Source: Rothia sp. ZJ932
GTDB taxonomy: Bacteria > Actinomycetota > Actinomycetes > Actinomycetales > Micrococcaceae
Assembly (NCBI RefSeq): GCF_016924835.1
Contig: NZ_CP070480.1
Coordinates: forward strand, 248,001 to 312,000
Direction of reading: 5' to 3'
DNA length: 64,000 nt
Within the stretch, counting starts at the first letter, position 1, and each line of letters opens with the position of its first letter. The position numbers and the translations under genes are program-made. Below, one piece after another: positions 1 through 8,208 of the stretch. A model generated the notes under the pieces. That model saw only the letters and a program-made list of their open reading frames with translations, did not search any database and had not been told where the DNA came from.

Positions 1-187
1 TCCCATGAAACCAAGCATCTTGTCTCAGTAGCTTTCCTTTTTGTTTGACAAAAGCCTTCTCGCCTCTGTGTGCATATTGATAAACGTTTTTAACTTGAAT
101 AATTTTCATCTGATGATCTCTTGCATACAGGTGAGCACCGTGCATGTAATCCACGCGAGTTGGGACACGCAATATGGGTTTCTTCAT
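1..187 (-). CDS. Hypothetical protein, 5' part only
   Basis: An open frame of 62 codons runs off the left edge. It starts at ATG 187-185 with a clear AGGAG five bases upstream. The N-terminus reads MKKPILRVPTRVDYMHG and the fragment is basic and hydrophilic with no signal peptide. I do not recognise the family. It is transcribed divergently from the initiator-like gene at 376, and the shared spacer holds a short inverted repeat. Confidence 0.6.
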   Translation of the reverse strand, partial: MKKPILRVPTRVDYMHGAHLYARDHQMKIIQVKNVYQYAHRGEKAFVKQKGKLLRQDAWFHG

Positions 188-375
188 CTTTACTCCTAAC
201 AAATAACTAGTTCTTTGTCAGTTTATAGCTGCTGACAAGAAAAGAAAGCATAAAAGTCAATTGCAGGTTATAAACATCAATAATTTTTCGTGTTTTTGTT
301 CGCGCTCTGGCTATCAAACAGCAATGCAGAACATCAACTCAGTCTCCTGAGCTCACTAGCAGGACGTGAACCAAT
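188..375. promoter_or_regulatory. Divergent promoter region with TTGTCAG inverted repeat
   Basis: This AT-rich spacer lies between two divergent genes. It contains the inverted repeat TTGTCAG (215-221) and CTGACAA (232-238), ten bases apart, a plausible operator. The right gene has an AGGACG ribosome site at 361-366. No small open frame stands out here. Promoter hexamers are not unambiguous. Confidence 0.35.
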
Positions 376-1557
376 ATGACACTTGAACACATCTCCTGGG
401 CCATGAAACAAGACATCAAAGGCGCAGAATACAAAGTACTCCTACAACTAGCCAACCGATGCAACGGCCGCGGAATCTACTCCCAAGGACAAGAAATACT
501 CGTCGCCACCACCGGCTACAAAGAACGAGCAATCCGCGAAGCTATCAAAAGCCTGCGCGACCTAGACCTGCTACACACCGAACGCCAACGCAGCGAATTT
601 GGGATAGGACGCTCTGCCGACCTCATCATCTTGCACCCCTCAAACAACAGGTACACCCTGCCTGACTACATCGAATCACCCGAAGAAATCGAGTACCTCC
701 GACGCTCCCGCGCCGAAAACGAGACCTTCGGTGAATGGGGTATTTGCCCTAGTCAGCCCCTACCGGCAGAAAATGCCGGTAAAGCAAAAGAGCCTGTGGA
801 TAACTTCGCCCCAAAAAACGTTTTGCCTAGTCAGCCCCTACCGGCAGAAAATGCCGGTAAGCCTAACCTTACCGGCACTACAGTGCCGGTAGAAAACGCG
901 ATTCTGCCGGTAGAGCAAAAAAGCGCCTTAATAGGAACCGCGCGCGCGACGCGCGCGTTAAAAGGAAATCTTTTGACTGATAATCAATCAATCAGTCAAT
1001 CAGTCACCTCAAGTACAGGCGCGCGAGAAAAAATGACTGACGGACTGACTGAAGCGAACCAAGCTTTGAAGACTTACCCGAGCCAGCCCATCGGCACCAT
1101 GCCCGCAGAAGTCGCCCAGCTCCAGCTGCGAACCGCAATCAACCGCACCACCCCCGGCCTGCTGGATGCCGTGGACACCGCAACTCTCGATGCCATCATG
1201 CGCCTGCTGGTTAGCCGTGAAGAGCGCCGAGGCAAGCAGGTTCAGAATCCTGTCGGCTTTTGCATCCGTGCTATCGCCAACGAGCCTGGCGGTATCGAAG
1301 CGCTCACCGCCCTGGCTACCATCGAACGCTACACTGCCCAAGAAACCCAGCCAGCCTACGCCCCTGCACCGCTGCCCTCAGCTCCCGTTGCCTTCTGCCA
1401 GATGCACACCCGTGAGTACACCGGCACCTGCCCCCTGTGCCTCAAAGAATCCACCGGTGCCCTGACTATCGTCAGCCCTGAGATCCCAGCAGATCCTGAA
1501 GCTGGTAAAGCCTTCCGCGACCAAATCCGCGCCCGCCGAGAGCAGAAAGCAGCCTAA
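376..1557 (+). CDS. HTH replication-initiator-like protein
   Basis: The first 90 or so residues form a winged helix-turn-helix of the DnaD/plasmid-initiator kind (SQGQEILVATTGYKERAIREA). A hydrophilic linker (about 120-230) follows, and a helical C-terminal part ends in a cysteine cluster (CQMHTREYTGTCPLC, about 338-352) that could bind zinc. The linker codes twice for PSQPLPAENAGK because the DNA there carries direct and inverted repeats. Initiators of RepA_N type carry their origin inside the gene, and this layout is the same. It heads a short operon with the 105-residue protein seven bases downstream. Initiator function is inferred from architecture, and a plain regulator is the alternative. 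Confidence 0.6.
   Translation: MTLEHISWAMKQDIKGAEYKVLLQLANRCNGRGIYSQGQEILVATTGYKERAIREAIKSLRDLDLLHTERQRSEFGIGRSADLIILHPSNNRYTLPDYIESPEEIEYLRRSRAENETFGEWGICPSQPLPAENAGKAKEPVDNFAPKNVLPSQPLPAENAGKPNLTGTTVPVENAILPVEQKSALIGTARATRALKGNLLTDNQSISQSVTSSTGAREKMTDGLTEANQALKTYPSQPIGTMPAEVAQLQLRTAINRTTPGLLDAVDTATLDAIMRLLVSREERRGKQVQNPVGFCIRAIANEPGGIEALTALATIERYTAQETQPAYAPAPLPSAPVAFCQMHTREYTGTCPLCLKESTGALTIVSPEIPADPEAGKAFRDQIRARREQKAA
748..1055. repeat. Iteron-like repeat cluster inside the initiator gene (candidate oriV)
   Basis: Two identical 35-bp direct repeats (748-782 and 826-860, period 78 bp) each contain the palindrome ACCGGCA-5 nt-TGCCGGT. A third, longer palindrome ACCGGCACT/AGTGCCGGT follows at 871-890, and a half site TGCCGGT at 905-911. 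A CG-only palindrome lies at 940-957, then an A/T-rich stretch of TCAA/TCAGT repeats (about 982-1005) and GACTGAC repeats (1034-1053). Binding palindromes next to an AT-rich region are the usual make-up of an initiator-bound origin. Confidence 0.5.
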
Positions 1558-1563
1558 GAAGCC

Positions 1564-1881
1564 ATGACCGAAAAACACCAACCCCCACGCACCATCGAAG
1601 AAGCCCTCAACCTTGCAAGCAAAGACCCGAACATCGAAAGCAAAATCAAAAGCTTCGAACACCTGCGTCAGATGCCCCCTTTGAGCTACGGCACTGCTGC
1701 ATCGGTGCTAGAAGCACGCACTATCCGCTACATCCTCATGAGCAATAACCGCGAAACCATTCTCATGCACACCGCCCGGCAAATAACCCACCCTCAGCTG
1801 TGGTACGCCCTCGCAGGAATCCCTGACCCGACCGTAGATTCATCCAACGCCCTCTGGAAACACCGACAGCCTCGACACTAA
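1564..1881 (+). CDS. Hypothetical protein, 105 aa
   Basis: Starts seven bases after the stop of the initiator-like gene, so it is probably co-translated. The product is soluble and mostly helical by eye, with no signal peptide, membrane segment or known motif (MTEKHQPPRTIEEALNLASK). Codon use matches its neighbours. Its place between an initiator and a sigma-like gene suggests an ICE maintenance role, but I cannot name a family. Confidence 0.6.
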   Translation: MTEKHQPPRTIEEALNLASKDPNIESKIKSFEHLRQMPPLSYGTAASVLEARTIRYILMSNNRETILMHTARQITHPQLWYALAGIPDPTVDSSNALWKHRQPRH

Positions 1882-1923
1882 CCCCCACCAAGGCTCTCAC
1901 ACGCATAGTCACGAAAGAAAACC

Positions 1924-2793
1924 ATGCAAACCATCACCAAGCCCACCATCAAGACCCCAGCTCACGCTCAATGGGACGAAGACATGCTCACCAGCTGGCA
2001 AGAAACCAAAGGCATCATCGCCTCCATCCTCTACCGCCACAACAAACACTCAGAGACCGAAGACGTCCACCAAGACACTTTCCTTCGTGCCCATGAGAAC
2101 CTGCATAGCTACAATCCAAGCAAAGGCACCTTCAAAACATGGATCAAAACCATCGCCTACCACCAAGCTCTCGATCACATCACCGCCGCCCGCCGTCAAG
2201 CAGCACGCACCGCTACCCTGCCTGAAACTACAGAACTAGCCGGGCACAACACGCTTGAAACAGAAGCCTTCGCCTATGAACAGGCTCTTATCACCTACGC
2301 CGAACTCTCTCACATCATCGCCTTGCTCACCCAGGCACTCGGGTCGCCAGTACCGGTGCATCACACAGTCAACCTCCTTCTCACCACCGAAACCCATAAC
2401 GTAGCAACCATCGCATCAGAGCTGGGCCTCAGCAAGAGCGCGCTCTACAAAACCCAGCAGCGCGTGCTGATGTATGCCCAGACGATTGCTAAGGCGCTAG
2501 ATATGCACTTCCATCGTCTCGAGCAGAGCATGCGCAACCCCCAGCAGTATCAGCCCATCTACATGCACGAAGTCGTCTCTTGTCTACCTCAAGCACCTGT
2601 AAACAGCGCGCCCCATTTTAGTCATGAAGTGACCTTAGCCGTGCTAGAAGCTGGGCATGTAGAGAACCTTGACCTTCAAGCACTTGCTGATGCTCAAGGA
2701 TGGTCACTGCCTTACACACGCAGGTGCGTTCGTGAGACAACCATGCTTTTTGCTGCGGCTTTGGCAATTATTGAACGCGGTCAGCTTTCATGA
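1924..2793 (+). CDS. ECF-like RNA polymerase sigma factor
   Basis: Residues about 20-90 match sigma-70 region 2: an acidic start and a QDTFLRAHENL-FKTWIKTIAYHQALDHI block, the pattern for core binding and -10 recognition. A helix-turn-helix follows at about 160-190 (TIASELGLSKSALYKTQQR), where region 4 is expected. The C-terminal third contains a second HTH-like stretch, making it longer (289 aa) than most ECF factors (about 170-200). No anti-sigma gene lies beside it. It sits just before the secretion operon and the AACA-rich control region, so it may drive conjugation genes. The operon link is inference. Confidence 0.6.
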   Translation: MQTITKPTIKTPAHAQWDEDMLTSWQETKGIIASILYRHNKHSETEDVHQDTFLRAHENLHSYNPSKGTFKTWIKTIAYHQALDHITAARRQAARTATLPETTELAGHNTLETEAFAYEQALITYAELSHIIALLTQALGSPVPVHHTVNLLLTTETHNVATIASELGLSKSALYKTQQRVLMYAQTIAKALDMHFHRLEQSMRNPQQYQPIYMHEVVSCLPQAPVNSAPHFSHEVTLAVLEAGHVENLDLQALADAQGWSLPYTRRCVRETTMLFAAALAIIERGQLS

Positions 2794-2819
2794 GTCATCC
2801 GATCGTGGGCTTCGGCTGA

Positions 2820-2930
2820 GCCCATCATGTGGAACAGTATTGAACAAAACAGTTCTAAACAAAACACCATAAAACATAACAAAACAATATAAAACACAAC
2901 AGAACACCATTGTTCTAAAATATTTCCACA
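2820..2930. promoter_or_regulatory. AACA-rich operator region upstream of the secretion operon
   Basis: The stretch contains about ten AACA units, many spaced 5-11 bases apart, plus GAACAGTATTG at 2832-2842 and CATTGTTCTAAAA near 2908. The same motif family recurs before the parA pair, upstream of ssb, and next to the integrase. It lies in the 205-bp gap between the sigma-like gene and the first gene of the transfer operon, so it probably controls that operon. Confidence 0.45.
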
Positions 2931-2998
2931 AAATCAGCGCTTACCAGTACATAGATAGTGACACCTGAAAAAAGTACCCTCACAGGACTCACTAACCT

Positions 2999-3199
2999 AT
3001 GACAGAAAAACTATGCTCCCTATGCGTGGGAAAATTACCACCCGAGCCAGAAACTATCTGCCTAGCCGCTGACACCACCTTGACCCTCTGTAGCTGCTGC
3101 ACTACACGCATCAACACACTCCAAGGATTCACCGGCTCTCGCATCAAAGCTGTTTCTATCCTCATCCACGAAATTCACCACAAACTGGTAGACCAATGA
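2999..3199 (+). CDS. Small Cys-rich protein, zinc-ribbon-like
   Basis: A 66-residue protein with two CxxC-type pairs (LCSLC near the start and CSCC near residue 33), the spacing of a small zinc ribbon. It overlaps the next gene by four bases (ATGA), so it belongs to the transfer operon. The ribosome site is weak. No family is recognised. A role in regulating or assembling the secretion system is only inferred from position. Confidence 0.5.
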   Translation: MTEKLCSLCVGKLPPEPETICLAADTTLTLCSCCTTRINTLQGFTGSRIKAVSILIHEIHHKLVDQ

Positions 3200-4389
3200 T
3201 GAAAAAAATCATTGGGCTATTGCTGGCTTTGGTGCTATTTGTCTTCTCCACCTTCTTCGTCCTCATCATTCTTCTTGGCGGTGGAAACAACGCACAACAA
3301 GCCTCAGCTTCCACCTGCAAACCAAGTACTAGCACCTCAACCCCTAGCAGTCAGGCATCAGAAGACACCCCTGAGGACTTAGCGGAAAAGACAGAACCAG
3401 AACCCGAAGAAGAAAACACTGAATCCTCAGCACAAGCCGAGGAACTTATCAACGTCCCTGAAGAATACAAACAACCCATCAAGGACGCAGCTGCCTACTC
3501 CGGTTTACCTGAAACCATTGTTGCTAAACAGATCAAACAAGAATCTGGGTTTGACCGCTTTGCTGGCTCACCAGCTGGCGCTAAAGGCCCTGCCCAATTC
3601 ATCGACTCAACATGGGCTGCATACGGCAACGGCGGGGACATCTACGATATTAAAGACGCCCTAGCCGCTTACGGACGGTACATGAAGGACTTAGCCCAGC
3701 AGATAGAACCTTTGGCTAAGGGGGATAAGACCCTACATCTGCACCTGACCTTAGCAGCCTACAATGCCGGCCCCGGCGCGGTCTTGGAATACGGGGGCAT
3801 CCCTCCATACCCAGAGACTACTCACTACATCGAGGTCATTACTTCCGGCGCTCAAATTGAAATGTCAAGCGGCTGCTCTAACGCAGGTAGCGCTGGCGCA
3901 TGGGACGGTGACTTAGGTGATGGGGAGTGGACGAACCCTTGCCCCGGCTGCATTTTTACCTCCGGTTATGGTTTACGTGAAATCTTCCCTCCAGGGGACT
4001 GGCGCAATAACCACGTAGGAATTGACCTTGCATCACCAGGTGCCGGTCGTAGCCCAGGAACAGTTATTATCGCCCCCACCGACATGAAAGTTGTTGGTTT
4101 TTTGCCCAACGATGGTTGCGTGACTACCAAACAAAATGGTGCTCCGGGCTTCCAATTCAACTTCTGCCACCTTGATTCTTGGAGTGTCTCAGAAGGACAA
4201 GAACTCAACCGTGGAGACATTATCGGCATCGAAGGTGGACGCGGCGGCGGTACCCAATGGGCTTATGATACGCATCTTCATTTTGAAATTTACAACCCCG
4301 AATCACCGGTTCCAGCTTGGCCATACAACGGTCACAACTTGAACCCTGAACCGATACTCAAAGAGAAAGGCGCATGGGTAGAGTCATGA
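3196..4389 (+). CDS. Conjugal cell-wall hydrolase, SLT lysozyme-like plus M23 peptidase
   Basis: One N-terminal membrane segment (about 5-28) is followed by an acidic Ser/Glu linker. A soluble lytic transglycosylase domain comes next (about 95-215: catalytic-type Glu in KQESGF, then GPAQF and LAAYNAGPG). The C-terminus is an M23 metallopeptidase (about 245-390) with HVGIDLAS and HLHFEIY zinc motifs. It should locally open peptidoglycan for the conjugation channel, the job of VirB1 and of Orf14-type proteins in Gram-positive ICEs. It is the second gene of the transfer operon and overlaps both neighbours. Confidence 0.85.
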   Translation: MMKKIIGLLLALVLFVFSTFFVLIILLGGGNNAQQASASTCKPSTSTSTPSSQASEDTPEDLAEKTEPEPEEENTESSAQAEELINVPEEYKQPIKDAAAYSGLPETIVAKQIKQESGFDRFAGSPAGAKGPAQFIDSTWAAYGNGGDIYDIKDALAAYGRYMKDLAQQIEPLAKGDKTLHLHLTLAAYNAGPGAVLEYGGIPPYPETTHYIEVITSGAQIEMSSGCSNAGSAGAWDGDLGDGEWTNPCPGCIFTSGYGLREIFPPGDWRNNHVGIDLASPGAGRSPGTVIIAPTDMKVVGFLPNDGCVTTKQNGAPGFQFNFCHLDSWSVSEGQELNRGDIIGIEGGRGGGTQWAYDTHLHFEIYNPESPVPAWPYNGHNLNPEPILKEKGAWVES

Positions 4390-4997
4390 AAATAGCACCA
4401 ATGCTCACACTGATAGCAGCAACTACTTTCGCCGTGGTTGGCTGTAGCTCACCGGATAAACCGGAAGAAGAACCCAGCCAAACCCCTGAGCCTATCGTCT
4501 CAGCAATCACCTATCAGGGGGCGCCATCATCTCATGCTGCCTCAGAGATAGCAGATGGAACCTGCTTCAGTACAGAAGGCGTAGACAGGACTGATCCTAC
4601 AGAGGTCGCTCGGGCTTTCACCTTGATTTCTTACTGCTGGGATTCTGTGCACGACCGTACCACTACAGCTGCCACGCTGCGTGCTAAAGACCTGATGAAT
4701 GAACAATGGGTACAGAATCTCGTAGAGCCCGAACGTAATGCGTATCAAAGCATGTTCAATACCGCTTATCAGCATCAGAGCTACACCAGCGTTCATGCTG
4801 AACTTGCTCCTACAGATTTGAACTCATCTGAAGGCGATCGCGTTACACGAGTTTTCCTTGTGGATTTCACGTGGCAAGGACGAGATGGGTCTGTGGGTAG
4901 CTCAGTGCGTCTTATCTCCACGGTCTATGTAGAGAAAAACGCTGAAGGTAAGTACGAAGTGACCGGGCAGCAGATGCACGGTTTTGAAGAAAGATAG
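4386..4997 (+). CDS. Lipoprotein of the transfer operon
   Basis: A signal peptide ends in the lipobox VVGC followed by an acidic Pro/Glu stretch, so the mature protein is predicted to be lipid-anchored outside the membrane. The start at 4386 overlaps the stop of the hydrolase gene (ATGA). An upstream ATG at 4374 would add four residues. The rest (about 170 aa) is a compact domain of unknown family. Small lipoproteins are common in actinobacterial conjugation operons, where they may steady the channel or act in mating-pair contact. Confidence 0.65.
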   Translation: MKIAPMLTLIAATTFAVVGCSSPDKPEEEPSQTPEPIVSAITYQGAPSSHAASEIADGTCFSTEGVDRTDPTEVARAFTLISYCWDSVHDRTTTAATLRAKDLMNEQWVQNLVEPERNAYQSMFNTAYQHQSYTSVHAELAPTDLNSSEGDRVTRVFLVDFTWQGRDGSVGSSVRLISTVYVEKNAEGKYEVTGQQMHGFEER

Positions 4998-5002
4998 TTT
5001 TG

Positions 5003-5542
5003 ATGATGAAAGAAGACTTGAAACCGCAAGGGCAAGAGATAACACCTGCTGGTCAGCAAAAACTAAAGCTCAACGGCACCTTGATCGTTATTGTTTCAAG
5101 CATCGCACTGGTGCTTGTCTTACTAGCTCTGGTGCTGCCTACATTTTCTGGGGGTAAGAGTGAAGAAACAGCTGCACCTAGCGGCACACCAGCAAGTAGC
5201 GTATCGCCCTCTCTTCACAGCCTATGGAGCGAAAAATCTCAAGATCAAGCGAAAGTGAAAGCCGCTTTAGTCGTCGAGAAGTTCTATGCCACGTATGAGA
5301 ACCCTGCCGCCTGGCGCGATGCATTAGCTGGGTACGGGACTGAGGACTTCACCACGAAAATGCAGCGTAGCGATCCGTCTTACTTGCCTGAATTGAATGT
5401 TGTGGGGGTCAAAGAATCTTCATACCCTACCGCTCATACCGCCGTGATTATCGTTGACACAACGCATGGAGCGATTGAAGTCAAAATCATCAAAGACACA
5501 ACTGATGTTTTGGTTTCATCTCTTGCTCCGGCCGAAGGATAA
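5003..5542 (+). CDS. Single-span membrane protein of the transfer operon
   Basis: A short cytoplasmic N-terminus, one strong membrane helix (about 25-47, VIVSSIALVLVLLALVLPTF) and an external domain of about 120 residues. The shape (bitopic with an NTF2-like-sized external domain) resembles VirB8/TcpC channel proteins, but I see no decisive motif. ATG 5003 and 5006 are both possible starts. The next gene begins ten bases after the stop. Confidence 0.55.
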   Translation: MMKEDLKPQGQEITPAGQQKLKLNGTLIVIVSSIALVLVLLALVLPTFSGGKSEETAAPSGTPASSVSPSLHSLWSEKSQDQAKVKAALVVEKFYATYENPAAWRDALAGYGTEDFTTKMQRSDPSYLPELNVVGVKESSYPTAHTAVIIVDTTHGAIEVKIIKDTTDVLVSSLAPAEG

Positions 5543-5551
5543 ACCGATTCC

Positions 5552-7066
5552 ATGAATACTAAAGAACAGACACCCAAAACACCGTTTTTAGCGCCGTTTC
5601 CTGTCATCACTATCTCTTTGACTGACACGAGCATCAGCGTAACAACACAAGGTGCCCTAGAAGATCAGAGTCGTTTTTTCGTTGCTGGTGAGTACACCAA
5701 TGATGAACTCAACAGCATCGGTGCTGAACTTACCTCCAATCTTCTATCCCAGCTGCTGCTAGATGAAGATGTCCGCGTTGATTTGTACGACCAAAATCAG
5801 CAAAAACACCATATGTGGTACAGCGCTGAAAACAAGGCACTTTACCCGCTTGAAACTCCGGGGCTGCTTCCTAAAGGCTCGAAAATTGCACCTTATACGC
5901 AAGATAGTAAGGTCGGCAAGATTCCGATTATTGGCCCAAGAATAGCCGCTCTTCCTCGTGAGCAGCGGCTTTTACTGGGAATTATTGCCTCTTTCGCTCT
6001 TGCTATCGTTTTAGTATTGGGTGCTAAAAATTTTCTCGGTGCTACAGATTCACAGAAGAGCACTTTACCGCCTGCGGCCCAGCTTCCTGTAACCGCTCCG
6101 GCTGGATGGGATACCTACGCTGATTACGCGGTGGATGCTGATAAAGTCTCACCCTTGCTGGTCAATGATGAGATTTTGTACGCGCATAAGGACAACATCA
6201 TGCGTATCTCCGCAGATACCGGTGAACTGATTTCCCAACACCCTGCCAACAACAAAATTAGTGCTTTGAATGTGGTTTCTGGGCTTGGTGAGAACGTTAT
6301 CTCTGTAGAAAGCTCCGGCACTAAGGCCTCTATCGGCACTATCGGCGGGGAAATGACGGCTCTTGAAAAGCCTGAAGAAGCAACCAGCATTACTTGGGTT
6401 TCTGGTGTGCCAGTCTACCAAGGCGTCGGTTTCGTCTGGGTTCCAGATAAAGACGGGAATTTGAGCAAGTACATTGCCCCGGCAGATAGCAAACCTGCGG
6501 TGATTGACGGCAAAAGCATTTGGATGGTTTCAGATAAGGAACCTTTGGCTTGGCACATCACCACAGATGCTCCTGAGCTTCCTGAACCGGTAAATATCCC
6601 GGTAGCAGAGGGCTATGACTACCAAGGGCTCATTACTGGTATCAACAACCACATCATTCTCGGCTTTGGTAAAGACCTGAACACGCAGGGGCTGATTGAG
6701 ATTATTGATGCTACCGGTCCAGGGCTTTTGGAAAACCCCCGCACCCTTGACGCTAAAGCATCTAAGCAGATGCTTGATATCGATGTGCAACGTAATTTGG
6801 TGCTTTCACAGGGCACTTTCCTTGATGTGGAAAGCAACGAAGCAATGAAGGTATCTTCTTCTGCTCGTTATGGTGCTGGGTACGCATGGACTACCGGCTT
6901 AGAGTCTCAGCGCGTTTCCCCTGATGGTGAAGTTGTTGCTTGGAACGGTAGTACGAACGCTGTAGTGCCTGCTGCTATTGATGCTGCCGGGCGCGCAGTG
7001 GTGGTGTACAAGCCTAATACTTCTGAAGCTGGCACCAAACTTTATGTTTTGCAAAAGATTGATTAG
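5552..7066 (+). CDS. Conjugal transfer membrane protein with large external domain
   Basis: 504 residues. A cytoplasmic N-terminal domain (about 1-140) is followed by one membrane helix (about 145-165, LLGIIASFALAIVLVLGA). A long exported region (about 190-504) reads like repeated short beta strands ending in Gly/Asp turns, as in a beta-propeller. I do not recognise a named family. It is fully embedded in the secretion operon, so a structural or adhesive role at the mating junction is likely. Confidence 0.6.
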   Translation: MNTKEQTPKTPFLAPFPVITISLTDTSISVTTQGALEDQSRFFVAGEYTNDELNSIGAELTSNLLSQLLLDEDVRVDLYDQNQQKHHMWYSAENKALYPLETPGLLPKGSKIAPYTQDSKVGKIPIIGPRIAALPREQRLLLGIIASFALAIVLVLGAKNFLGATDSQKSTLPPAAQLPVTAPAGWDTYADYAVDADKVSPLLVNDEILYAHKDNIMRISADTGELISQHPANNKISALNVVSGLGENVISVESSGTKASIGTIGGEMTALEKPEEATSITWVSGVPVYQGVGFVWVPDKDGNLSKYIAPADSKPAVIDGKSIWMVSDKEPLAWHITTDAPELPEPVNIPVAEGYDYQGLITGINNHIILGFGKDLNTQGLIEIIDATGPGLLENPRTLDAKASKQMLDIDVQRNLVLSQGTFLDVESNEAMKVSSSARYGAGYAWTTGLESQRVSPDGEVVAWNGSTNAVVPAAIDAAGRAVVVYKPNTSEAGTKLYVLQKID

Positions 7067-7085
7067 TGAAAGGAGACGATAAGTA

Positions 7086-7634
7086 ATGGTCTTGTTTACT
7101 CGTAAACCCGTCATGGAGCGCGTAGCCAACCCTCTAGCTTTGACCCCGGTTGTTCAAGAAGCGCCCGAGCAAATGAGCACTGACGAAATTATCGGCTCGG
7201 CATCGGCTACTCACTTTACTGGCGAGTTCCCTGCCCCTGAGGGGGTAATGCTGGTGCCGGTTGCTGGGGGAGTGGGCTTATCTACTTTAGTGAAAGCATC
7301 AGGCGGGATGCTGCAAGAGCCTGATGATGGGCATATTGCTTCTTCTGCGATTCTTGTTGCTACTACTGCCGCCACTCACCTCGCGCGGGCGGCCTTTGTG
7401 CTGCGGCGTGGATATGCCGATAACGGTGCAAATGTTATTGGCGTTGTGTTGGTTCACGACCGCCCGCATCTTTCTAAAGCCACGGTTAAAGAATCCCAGA
7501 AAGTTATTCGTATGACGAAGCATGGCTGGGTGATCCCGTGGGTCGCTGATTTACGAGAGCCTGGGGTTTCCTTAGTGAAGTATCCCAAGCGTTATCGAAA
7601 AGTTGTGGAAGAGCTCGCGCGTGTTACTCGTTAG
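7086..7634 (+). CDS. DUF6668-like protein with altered ParA-type P-loop
   Basis: A strong AAGGAGA precedes the start. Residues about 55-68 read VPVAGGVGLSTL, which aligns with the deviant Walker A of ParA/MipZ ATPases (GGVGKSTL) but has Leu in place of the invariant Lys. A second block, NVIGVVLVHDRP, resembles the later strands of that fold. The family (DUF6668, from memory) is common in actinobacterial T4SS operons. It may be a non-hydrolysing positioning or scaffold protein. Family assignment is moderate. Confidence 0.55.
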   Translation: MVLFTRKPVMERVANPLALTPVVQEAPEQMSTDEIIGSASATHFTGEFPAPEGVMLVPVAGGVGLSTLVKASGGMLQEPDDGHIASSAILVATTAATHLARAAFVLRRGYADNGANVIGVVLVHDRPHLSKATVKESQKVIRMTKHGWVIPWVADLREPGVSLVKYPKRYRKVVEELARVTR

Positions 7635-7753
7635 GGCGCTTTGAGTATTTTCCGCTTATCAGGTTGTAGCTAGTACGCCTCTAAAACATTTTTTAGGGGA
7701 TGCTAGCTACATTTATTTATCCCTCAATGTGTATGTGTAAGGAACACAAAATT

Positions 7754-8086
7754 ATGAAGAATCTCGTTGTTCGTATGGTGACTTTGAAGAACTCTGCTGT
7801 TGCTGCTTTCGCTGTTTTGTTCTCGGTATTGAACGTGTCGGCGGCTTCGGCTATTGATTTTGCTATGGAGCTGCCCCCTGGTCTGGATCGTATCACCGTT
7901 GTGCTGGGGTGGATTATGGCAGGTGTTGGTTTGTTCTTGCTGATTCAGTTCATGCTTGGTATCGGTTCAGCAGGTCGCGCGCGTTCACGCGGTGAAGAGG
8001 CAGTGGAGCCTCCTTTGAAGCCGGCTATTGCTGGTGCTTTTCTCTTGGGCGTTCCTACCATCTGGACTCTTCTGACCGGTCTGTAA
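7754..8086 (+). CDS. VirB2/TrbC-like pilin subunit
   Basis: 110 residues from ATG 7754, which has AAGGA nine to ten bases upstream. An earlier in-frame start at 7700 lacks a ribosome site. A signal peptide (about 1-33, ending AASA) is followed by two hydrophobic helices (about 46-66 and 88-108) with a small basic loop, the standard build of VirB2/TrbC pilins. It precedes a strong hairpin, which would allow more pilin than downstream channel protein to be made. Confidence 0.6.
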   Translation: MKNLVVRMVTLKNSAVAAFAVLFSVLNVSAASAIDFAMELPPGLDRITVVLGWIMAGVGLFLLIQFMLGIGSAGRARSRGEEAVEPPLKPAIAGAFLLGVPTIWTLLTGL

Positions 8087-8124
8087 CAGGCCCTTCCCCG
8101 ACTATGGGGCTTGTGGTGCCTTGG

Positions 8125-8166
8125 GTTATTGCCCCTGAATCATTTGCGTTGTTCAGGGGCAATAAC
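8125..8166 (+). terminator. Hairpin (attenuator) after the pilin gene
   Basis: A perfect 15-bp stem (8125-8139 with 8152-8166) and a 12-nt loop. The T-rich stretch starts only about five bases later (ttttactttttgttttt), so termination may be partial. This fits an attenuator inside the transfer operon, since the following genes have no other clear promoter. Confidence 0.6.
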
Positions 8167-8208
8167 TGGCTTTTACTTTTTGTTTTTCTCGCTTGAAAGA
8201 TTCTCTTC

